NCBI RefSeq assembly: GCF_016907315.1
Contig: NZ_JAFBBS010000001.1
Span: forward strand, 186,001 to 250,000
Length of the DNA stretch: 64,000 nucleotides
From: Microbacterium esteraromaticum
Lineage (GTDB): Bacteria; Actinomycetota; Actinomycetes; Actinomycetales; Microbacteriaceae
Direction: 5' to 3'
The notes beneath the pieces were generated by a model. It searched no databases and was not told where the DNA came from. It saw only the letters and a program-made list of their open reading frames with translations. Of this stretch, positions 58,225-64,000 are shown in pieces. The position numbers and the translations under genes are program-made. Positions within the stretch are counted from its first letter, which is position 1. The number at the start of each line of letters is the position of its first letter.

Positions 58225-59562
58225 TCAGAGCAGCCCGAGATTGCTCTTGAGCTCGAACGGCGTCACCTGACCGCGGTAGGCCTCCCACTCCTTCTGCTTG
58301 TTCAGCAGGACGTAGTTGAAGACCTGCTCGCCGAGTGTCTCGGCGACGAGCTCGGAGTCCCTCATGTAGTCGAGCGCGTGGTCGAGGCTCGCGGGGAGCG
58401 GCGCGTACCCGAGTGCCCGGCGCTCGGAGTCGCTGAGCGACCACACGTTGTCCTCGGCCTCGGGGGGCAGCTCGTACTCCTCCTCGATGCCCTTGAGTCC
58501 AGCCGCGAGCATGAGCGCGTATGCCAGGTAGGGGTTGGCTGCAGAGTCGAGAGCGCGGTACTCGATGCGAGTCGACTGGCCCTTGTTCGGCTTGTACATC
58601 GGCACGCGGATGAGCGCCGAGCGGTTCGCGTGTCCCCAGGTGACGAAGCTGGGCGCCTCGTCGCCGCCCCACAGGCGCTTGTACGAGTTGACGAACTGGT
58701 TCGTGACCGCGGCGATCTCGTTCGCGTGGCGCAGGAGGCCCGCGATGAAGCGGCGGCCGGTGAGCGACAGCTGATACTCGGCGCCCGCCTCGTAGAACGC
58801 GTTCACGTCGCCCTCGAACAGCGACATGTGCGTATGCATGCCACTGCCGGGATGGTCGTTCAGCGGCTTGGGCATGAACGTCGCGTACACGCCCTGCTCG
58901 ATCGCCACCTCTTTGACCACGGTGCGGAAGGTCATGATGTTGTCGGCGGTGGTGAGCGCATCGGCGTAGCGCAGATCGATCTCGTTCTGACCCGGACCGC
59001 CCTCGTGGTGGCTGTACTCGACCGATATGCCGAGGTCCTCGAGCATCCGCACGGCGCTGCGCCGGAAGTCGTGCGCGGTGCCGCCCGGCACGTTGTCGAA
59101 GTAGCCGGCGTTGTCGACGGGTACCGGACCCTCCGATCCGAGCTGCGAGGACTTGAGCAGGTAGAACTCGATCTCGGGGTGCGTGTAGAACGTGAAGCCG
59201 GCGTCTGCCGCCTTCGCCAGCGCCCTGCGCAGGACGTTGCGCGGGTCGGAGACCGCGGGACGGCCATCGGGCGTGGTGAGGTCGCAGAACATGCGAGCGG
59301 TCGGGTCGACCTCGCCGCGCCACGGAAGGATCTGGAACGTCGACGGGTCGGGCTGCGCGAGCAGGTCGGACTCGTAGGTGCGGGTCAGGCCCTCGATGGC
59401 CGAGCCGTCGAATCCGATCCCCTCGGCGAAGGCGCCCTCGACCTCGGCCGGCGCGATCGCGACGGACTTGAGCGTGCCGATCACGTCGGTGAACCAGAGC
59501 CGGACGAACTTGACGCCGCGCTCCTCGATGGTGCGCAGCACGAAGTCGCGCTGCTTGTCCAC
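58225..59562 (-). CDS. glnA2: Glutamine synthetase, GlnA2-type
   Basis: 445 residues, shorter than GlnA. GS signatures are intact: VKFVRLWFTDVIGTLKSVAI, the GSAIEGL loop, EIEFYLLKSSQ, GSGMHTHMSLF, NQFVNSYKRLWGGDEAP and ANRSALIRVP. The region that holds the adenylylation Tyr in GlnA (DLYELPPEE) reads EEEYELPPEAEDN, so regulation may differ. It could make glutamine for a special use. GTG at 59562 has GGGGGA six bases upstream and is two bases after the stop of the upstream small gene. In M. tuberculosis the equivalent glnA2 also precedes glnE. Confidence 0.95.
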   Translation of the reverse strand: MDKQRDFVLRTIEERGVKFVRLWFTDVIGTLKSVAIAPAEVEGAFAEGIGFDGSAIEGLTRTYESDLLAQPDPSTFQILPWRGEVDPTARMFCDLTTPDGRPAVSDPRNVLRRALAKAADAGFTFYTHPEIEFYLLKSSQLGSEGPVPVDNAGYFDNVPGGTAHDFRRSAVRMLEDLGISVEYSHHEGGPGQNEIDLRYADALTTADNIMTFRTVVKEVAIEQGVYATFMPKPLNDHPGSGMHTHMSLFEGDVNAFYEAGAEYQLSLTGRRFIAGLLRHANEIAAVTNQFVNSYKRLWGGDEAPSFVTWGHANRSALIRVPMYKPNKGQSTRIEYRALDSAANPYLAYALMLAAGLKGIEEEYELPPEAEDNVWSLSDSERRALGYAPLPASLDHALDYMRDSELVAETLGEQVFNYVLLNKQKEWEAYRGQVTPFELKSNLGLL

Positions 59563-59564
59563 CC

Positions 59565-59798
59565 TCACTCCCCCGACTCGAGGGAGCTGCCGCCGGCACG
59601 CGAGCCGGAGCCCCACGAGTCGTCGGCCGCGTCTTCCTCGGCCCACGCCCGCGAGCGCTCTTTGAGCGTCTCGGGGGCCCGGGCGGCATCCGCCTCGGTG
59701 TCGAAGGGCCCCACCCGGTCGACGGCCGCCGACTGCATGCCGAACTCGACCTCCCCGGTGCTGAGGTTGTACCAGTACTTCTCGTCGCCGTCGGACAT
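59565..59798 (-). CDS. Small SPOR-like protein upstream of glnA2
   Basis: 77 residues, acidic. The N-terminal half reads DEKYWYNLSTGEVEFGMQSA...VGPFDTEADAARAPE, a pattern annotated as SPOR-like in related genomes (Tyr/Trp-rich strand, then GPFDTxxEA). No signal or membrane anchor is present, so peptidoglycan binding is doubtful. The stop lies two bases from the glnA2 start codon, so it is the first gene of the glnA2-glnE operon and probably coupled to it. The role is unknown. Confidence 0.75.
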   Translation of the reverse strand: MSDGDEKYWYNLSTGEVEFGMQSAAVDRVGPFDTEADAARAPETLKERSRAWAEEDAADDSWGSGSRAGGSSLESGE

Positions 59799-59866
59799 GT
59801 CAGCTCCTTCGTCGGGATCTCGTCACGATCCTAATCGCTGGGCCGAGCATCGCTAGGCTATTCGCC

Positions 59867-60610
59867 ATGGCACAGGCAATCGGCGTCGACATCGGCGGAA
59901 CGGGCATCAAGGCGGGAATCGTCAACCTCGACACGGGCACACTGGATTCCGACCGGATCCGTATCCCCACGCCGCAGGGTGCGCACCCCGCCGATGTGCT
60001 CGAGACCGTCCGCGAGGTGCTCGACACTCTGGGAGTCAGCGACTCGTCTCTGCCCCTCGGCGTGGCGTTCCCCGCCATCGTCAAGTACGGCAAGACGCTG
60101 TCCGCCGCGAACATCTCGAAGGAGTGGGTCGATTTCGAGGCCGAGAAGTTCTTCGAAGACGGTCTGGGCCGCCACATCACCTTCGTGAACGACGCTGACG
60201 CGGCCGGCGTCGCCGAGGCGCGTCACGGCGCAGCGCGCGACGCCAGGGGCCTCACGATCCTCACCACCCTCGGCACGGGCATCGGCTCCGCATTCCTGTA
60301 CAACGGGGTGCTCGTGCCCAACACCGAGCTCGGTCATCTCAAGCGCGACGGCGACTCGATCGAGCGCTGGACCGCGTACTCGGCGATGGAGCGCGAGAGC
60401 CTGTCGTGGGAGGACTGGTCGGCGCGCCTTCAGGAGTTCTACTCGCACGTCGAGTTCCTGTTCAGCCCCGACCTGTTCGTCGTCGGCGGAGGCGTCTCGA
60501 AGCACCCCGACAAGTTCCTGCCGCTGCTCGACCTGAAGACGCCGATCGTCGCAGCCGTTCACCGCAACGCCTCCGGCATCATCGGCGCAGCGACGCTCTC
60601 GGCTGACTAG
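59867..60610 (+). CDS. ppgK: Polyphosphate glucokinase
   Basis: 247 residues of the ROK-type actinobacterial PpgK family. The N-terminal phosphate loop is AIGVDIGGTGIKAGIVNLD; the catalytic Asp is in ITFVNDADAAGVAEARHG; and LTTLGTGIGSAFLYNGVLVPNTELGHL (pieces) contains the second loop and Glu/His of the sugar site. It phosphorylates glucose with polyphosphate or ATP and thus feeds glycolysis. The ATG at 59867 is the conserved start. It is divergent from the SPOR-like gene and ends before a strong terminator. Confidence 0.93.
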   Translation: MAQAIGVDIGGTGIKAGIVNLDTGTLDSDRIRIPTPQGAHPADVLETVREVLDTLGVSDSSLPLGVAFPAIVKYGKTLSAANISKEWVDFEAEKFFEDGLGRHITFVNDADAAGVAEARHGAARDARGLTILTTLGTGIGSAFLYNGVLVPNTELGHLKRDGDSIERWTAYSAMERESLSWEDWSARLQEFYSHVEFLFSPDLFVVGGGVSKHPDKFLPLLDLKTPIVAAVHRNASGIIGAATLSAD

Positions 60611-60617
60611 CCGCCAC

Positions 60618-60653
60618 CACGAAGGGCCCGGTCTCTCGACCGGGCCCTTCGTG
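60618..60653. terminator. Strong bidirectional terminator between ppgK and rnpB
   Basis: A perfect 15-bp stem CACGAAGGGCCCGGT with a six-base CTCTCG loop lies eight bases after the ppgK stop and just beyond the 3' end of the convergent rnpB RNA. Confidence 0.9.
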
Positions 60654-60661
60654 CGTTCGGG

Positions 60662-61035
60662 GCGAGTGGGCCGGCCTGTACGCCGGGTTCTGTTCAGGAG
60701 TACTTCGCTCCCTTGACGGCCATCTCTCTCGACGACACGTTGCCGTGTCGTTCCAGCGACCTACCCGAGGACTCGGCGAGCCGCGTCAACGTCCTCTGTC
60801 TGGTCTTGCTCCGGGCGAGGTTTACCTGGCGGAGCGCGTCACCGCGCTCCCCGGTGGTCTCTTACACCACCCTTTCACCCTTACCTCCATCATGAAGATG
60901 GCGGCGGTCTTCTCTCTGTGGCACTGTCTCGCGGATCACTCCGGGTGGGTGTTACCCACCGCCCTGCCCTGTGGAGCCCGGACGTTCCTCGGTGCGCTCA
61001 CGCGCCACGCGACCGTCCGGCCGACCCACTCGCCT
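60662..61035 (-). ncRNA. rnpB: RNase P RNA
   Basis: About 374 nt of A-type bacterial RNase P RNA on the minus strand. The conserved core strings are present: GAGGAACGTCCGGGCTCC (CR-I region) followed by ACAGGGCAGGG, then GTGATCC-like elements, GAAACGGTGG-equivalent (AAGGGTGGTGTAAGAG), and the 3' CR-V strand ACAGAACCCGGCGTACAGG. The ends pair (GAGTGGGTCGGCC... with GGCCGGCCCACTC), fixing the borders within a few bases. It cleaves pre-tRNA leaders with RnpA protein. Its 5' end is eight bases after the stop of the polymerase gene upstream, so its promoter must lie inside that gene. Confidence 0.95.
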
Positions 61036-61042
61036 CTCGATT

Positions 61043-62755
61043 CTACGCGCCCTTGGATGCGTCCTCCGCGACGTGCACGTCGAGCGGCACGTCGATGGAG
61101 AAGCCAGGGAAGAGGCGTGCGGTCGCGGCGTCCGCAGCATCCCGCACGATCGCGGCGACCGCGCCGGCCTGGTTCGTCGGAGCGTGCACGATCACCTCGT
61201 CGTGCAGGAAGAAGGCGAGGTGAGCGCGGTCGCGGAAGACGGGCCCGGACGCCACCGCGGCATCGGATGCCGGCGGCAGCGTCATGAGGCGATGACGGAT
61301 CTCGGCGAGCCAGAGCAGAGCCCATTCGGCCGCCGTGCCCTGCACGACGAAGTTGCGGGTGAAGCGCCCCCGGTCGCGGGCTCTGCTGCGTGCCCTGCTC
61401 TCCTCCGCGCCGGCCGCGTCGGGCCCGCTCGCCTGCGACTGGGCGAGGCGCCACGCGTCATCCGGGCGGGGTGAGCTGCGACCGAGCAGAGTGCTCACCA
61501 CGCCGCCCTGCTCGCCGGTGCGTGCGGCAGAATCGACCAGCCCCATCGCCTGGGGATAGACGCTACGCAACCGGGGCACCAGTTGCCCGCTCTTGCCGGT
61601 CGTGGCTCCGTACATCGCTCCGAGCACCGCGTACTTCGCTTCATCGCGCGTCGCCACCGCGCCGGAACGCACGACGCCTTCGTACAGATCCCGTCCCCGT
61701 GCGGCCTCGACCATCGCCCCGTCGCGCGACATGGCAGCGAGCACCCGTGGCTCGAGCTGCGCGACGTCGGCGTCGACGAGCGTCCAGCCGGCGTCCGCGC
61801 GCACGGCGCCACGCAGCTGCCGCGGGATCTGCAGGGCTCCCCCGCCCGACGATGCCCATCGGCCCGTCACGACCCCGCCGGTGAGGTAGATCGGCCGGAA
61901 GCGCTCATCGCGCACCCACTCGTCGAGCCACGCCCACCCGTTCGCGGTGAACAGTCGCGCGAGCTTCTTGTACTCGAGGAGAGGCGCGACGGCCGGATGC
62001 TCCACACGCGTCAGCTCCCAGCGCGACGTTGATTCTACGAACACCCCCGCGCGGTGCAGCGCTCGCAGCAGCCGCGAAGGGCTGTCGGGATTCAGCGCCG
62101 GATCATCGAGATGCCGCCCGATCTCGGCTGCGAGAGCGGCCATGCGCGCGGGGCGCGCGCCACGCATCGGGCGCGAGCCGAGCTGCTGTTCGAGGATCCG
62201 GTGGTGGGCTGCGGTGCTCCACGGCAGGCCGGCCGCCGTCATCTCCTCGGCGATGAGGGCGCCGGTCGACTCCGCCGCGCACAGCAGGGCCAGGCGCGAA
62301 TCGGGCGCCGTCCCGAGTGCCGTCAGCTGCGCGCGCCATTGGCTGCGCACCTCGATCAGGTCGTCGTGCCGCTCCGCCTCGGCATCGCCGACATCGAAGA
62401 GCCCCGGCTGAGCGAAGGCATCGTCGACATCGTCGGTGCGGATCCAACGGCGTGACGCCGGCAGCGGCTCGGGCAGCGACGCGGTGTCACGCAGAATCGC
62501 GTGGCAGAGCAGCAGATCATGCGCCCGGCGCAGTCGGATCCCTTCCGCCAGGAGCGGAGGGTAGAAGGTGCGCAGGCTCCGGACGGTCCATCGGGGCGAG
62601 AGCTGTGCCTCGAGCTCGCCCACTCGCAGCGCGAGAGCGTCGTCGGCGACGTGACTGAGCACAGGCTCCGCGTCGGCCTGCGCATAGAGGGCGATGACCC
62701 AGCCACCGCCGTCGCGCGCTACCAGGGCGTGCGAGGGCTCAGGCGGTCGGGTCAC
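61043..62755 (-). CDS. Family A DNA polymerase (bifunctional exonuclease/polymerase-like)
   Basis: 570 residues, of the actinobacterial stand-alone PolA-like family lacking the 5' nuclease domain. The polymerase motifs are LVDADVAQLEPRVLAAMS (motif A), RDEAKYAVLGAMYGATTGKSG (motif B in part, with Lys and YG) and FLHDEVIVHAP (motif C). The N-terminal ~180 residues align with the 3'-5' exonuclease but the DEDD residues are not obvious, so proofreading may be lost. GTG 62755 begins TRPPEPSHALVARDGG; the frame further upstream is unconserved. It lies 70 bases downstream of the zinc-ribbon gene and just before rnpB. Confidence 0.88.
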   Translation of the reverse strand: MTRPPEPSHALVARDGGGWVIALYAQADAEPVLSHVADDALALRVGELEAQLSPRWTVRSLRTFYPPLLAEGIRLRRAHDLLLCHAILRDTASLPEPLPASRRWIRTDDVDDAFAQPGLFDVGDAEAERHDDLIEVRSQWRAQLTALGTAPDSRLALLCAAESTGALIAEEMTAAGLPWSTAAHHRILEQQLGSRPMRGARPARMAALAAEIGRHLDDPALNPDSPSRLLRALHRAGVFVESTSRWELTRVEHPAVAPLLEYKKLARLFTANGWAWLDEWVRDERFRPIYLTGGVVTGRWASSGGGALQIPRQLRGAVRADAGWTLVDADVAQLEPRVLAAMSRDGAMVEAARGRDLYEGVVRSGAVATRDEAKYAVLGAMYGATTGKSGQLVPRLRSVYPQAMGLVDSAARTGEQGGVVSTLLGRSSPRPDDAWRLAQSQASGPDAAGAEESRARSRARDRGRFTRNFVVQGTAAEWALLWLAEIRHRLMTLPPASDAAVASGPVFRDRAHLAFFLHDEVIVHAPTNQAGAVAAIVRDAADAATARLFPGFSIDVPLDVHVAEDASKGA

Positions 62756-62825
62756 AGCATCCGGTCTATCACCGGCATCCGACGTCGACGACGTTCTGAC
62801 GACCGGCGAAGCGAGCGGACGCTCG

Positions 62826-63560
62826 TCACAGACCGGACTCCTCGGTGCGCACGAGGATCCCACCGCACTCGGGGCAGGACACGACATCGTCGGCGGCAGC
62901 GGCGCGCACGGCGTTCAACTCGCTGCCTGCGAGCACCATCTGGCATCCCTCGCAGATGCGGCGGCGCAGCAGACCGACTCCGATGCCGCCGCGCGCGGCG
63001 CGGCGCGTGTACTCGGCGAGCAGCTCGGCTGGCACGCTCTCGGCGATCGCGGCGCGGTCACGGGTGAGGTGCTCACCTTCGTTCGCCGCGGCTGCCATGT
63101 CGGCCTTCGCGGACGCCGTCAGCTTCGCGCCCTCCGCCTGCGTCTGATCGATGAGCGCCTGCTGCGCGTCGACGGCTGCCTGAGCCTCTTCGACGCGGCC
63201 CATCACATCGAGCTCGGTGTCTTCGAGCATCGAGATCCGGCGTCCGAGGCTCTCGATCTCGTTCTCGAGCGCCTGCGCCTGCTTCGGATCGGTCGCCACA
63301 GCCAGACGCTCCGCGTCCTTGTCACGGCGCTGCGCTGCCAGAGCGACATCCGATTCGAGGCGGGCCAGCTCAGCCTTGGCGTCGTCGAGCACGCCGGCCA
63401 ACGCCGTCAGCTCGCCGAGCTGCCGCTGACGCACGGCGGCGAGCTCATTGATCCGCGCTCCCTGCGTCGGCGTGGTGCGCGCGCGCTCTGTCTGAGCGAT
63501 CCGCCTGTCGAGGTCGGCGATGTCGAGAAGGCGGCGCTGGTGCTCGGGACTGGCTTTCAC
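62826..63560 (-). CDS. Coiled-coil protein with C-terminal zinc ribbon
   Basis: 244 residues. The first ~180 residues form a long coiled coil (ELAAVRQRQLGELTALAGVLD, LENEIESLGRRISMLEDTELD; pieces). The C-terminal part is a four-Cys zinc ribbon: RRRICEGCQMVLAG then VVSCPECGGILV. It matches the bacterial CT398/zf-RING_7-type proteins, thought to bind nucleic acid or a secretion/RNA partner. It starts with GTG at 63560 and TAGATT lies ~six bases upstream, so leaderless translation is possible. It is followed by the polymerase gene. Confidence 0.9.
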   Translation of the reverse strand: MKASPEHQRRLLDIADLDRRIAQTERARTTPTQGARINELAAVRQRQLGELTALAGVLDDAKAELARLESDVALAAQRRDKDAERLAVATDPKQAQALENEIESLGRRISMLEDTELDVMGRVEEAQAAVDAQQALIDQTQAEGAKLTASAKADMAAAANEGEHLTRDRAAIAESVPAELLAEYTRRAARGGIGVGLLRRRICEGCQMVLAGSELNAVRAAAADDVVSCPECGGILVRTEESGL

Positions 63561-63597
63561 CCCTCAAATCTAGCTGTTGCCGATGTCAGGCTCTACG

Positions 63598-64000
63598 TCA
63601 GGCAAGCCGGGCGTCAGGCGACCGGCTGCCTCCGACGATGCCGTCGACGTAGAGCCACAGCCGAGTCTCGCGCACGAAGGTGCTGCGCTCGCGCAGGCTT
63701 CCACGCCCCTCGGCTCCCCGGTAGAACGCCTCGAACTCCACGATGCCGTGGTCGTCGAACGGACCGCCGAGCTGCTGATACAGGATGTCGAGACGCTGCC
63801 ATCTCACGTCGTCGTCGAGGTCGAGCCGTTCGGGACGCGTCGAAGGGTGCCAGGTGCGCAGCAGATGCTGCGCATCCCCGACCGCGAACGCGGTGAAGCG
63901 GGAGCGCATCAGCCGGACCGCGGTCGGGGCCGCACCGGATGCCAGCACGGGGCCGCAGCACGAACCGAACACGTCACCGCTGGCGCAGGGGCAGCGCTGA
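63598..64000 (-). CDS. YchJ-like SEC-C motif protein, 5' end outside window
   Basis: At least 133 residues. The protein begins near the window edge with a SEC-C-like zinc motif, CPCASGDVFGSCCGPVLASG, then the YchJ/NTF2-like domain: LMRSRFTAFAVGDAQHLLRTWHPSTRP, GIVEFEAFYRG and LWLYVDGIVGG. The start codon lies just beyond 64000; only about two residues seem to precede the visible Gln-Arg. The function is unknown; metal binding is expected from the cysteines. It precedes the zinc-ribbon gene on the same strand. Confidence 0.88.
   Translation of the reverse strand, partial: QRCPCASGDVFGSCCGPVLASGAAPTAVRLMRSRFTAFAVGDAQHLLRTWHPSTRPERLDLDDDVRWQRLDILYQQLGGPFDDHGIVEFEAFYRGAEGRGSLRERSTFVRETRLWLYVDGIVGGSRSPDARLA

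Noticed and set aside
55543..59856. Plus-strand open frame of about 1430 codons opposite glnE and glnA2.
   Set aside because: It crosses the boundary of two conserved genes on the other strand and lacks any domain signature; the length only reflects codon bias.

Overview
The window is a gene-dense, high-GC (roughly 69%) actinobacterial chromosome segment. Gene content and order point to Microbacteriaceae, most likely Microbacterium or a close relative. It carries actinobacterial marker families (DUF3000, DUF3093, DUF3159, DUF3710, DUF4191, DUF4193, DUF7455, SepH, PpgK, GlnE/GlnA2), many GTG starts and frequent 4-base stop/start overlaps. I recognise 52 intact or edge-truncated protein genes, two phage gene fragments, one RNase P RNA and no tRNA or rRNA.

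Layout. 1-4.0 kb: a partial MBL-fold hydrolase, an SPW membrane protein, an ammonium transporter coupled to a PemK-like protein, and ZapE. 4.2-8.5 kb: sulfurtransferase/SufE, an alpha/beta hydrolase, DUF3000 and RNase D. 8.6-12 kb: a thiolase/multifunctional beta-oxidation pair. 12-22.7 kb: SPFH protein, diacylglycerol kinase-like protein, dxs, acnA, DUF3159-DUF3710-dut, DUF3093, DUF4193, sepH. 22.7-28.9 kb: a phosphodiesterase-like protein and convergent topoisomerase IV genes parC/parE. 28.9-31.8 kb: two overlapping, complementary alanine-racemase-like genes divergent from an ATP-grasp ligase gene. 31.8-34.9 kb: a CofE-like gene coupled to the primary sigma factor gene, and a PAC2 protein. 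35-45.6 kb: pepA-lpd-E2, DUF4191, a RimK-RCK_C fusion with a RimB-like protease, RDD protein and glnA. 45.6-48.7 kb: a 3.1-kb prophage remnant sitting in the 3' end of glnA. 48.7-55.2 kb: a glycan-type cluster (pyruvyltransferase family, HEAT-repeat glycosyltransferase, two more transferases) and a second lipid-kinase-like gene. 55.2-64 kb: glnE, glnA2, a SPOR-like small gene, ppgK, rnpB, a family A DNA polymerase, a zinc-ribbon coiled-coil protein and a YchJ-like gene cut by the window end.

How the parts work together. Nitrogen assimilation is the clearest theme: amt, glnA, glnE and glnA2 are all here, and amt and glnA carry upstream repeats that fit the GlnR operator pattern. Central metabolism is represented by acnA (with a perfect 24-bp palindrome upstream), lpd/E2, beta-oxidation and dxs.

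The most unusual locus is the racemase pair. One protein keeps the barrel with the PLP lysine but has lost the C-terminal catalytic signatures. Its overlapping partner has lost most of the barrel and the lysine but keeps those C-terminal signatures. Because alanine racemase active sites form between two subunits, the pair could make an obligate heterodimer with one composite active site, possibly feeding a D-amino acid to the divergent ATP-grasp ligase for cell-wall assembly. The second notable structure is the phage scar: a 15-bp att core is duplicated at both ends, the phage-borne copy restores the last codons of glnA with synonymous changes, and matching tandem arm-type repeats lie just inside both ends.
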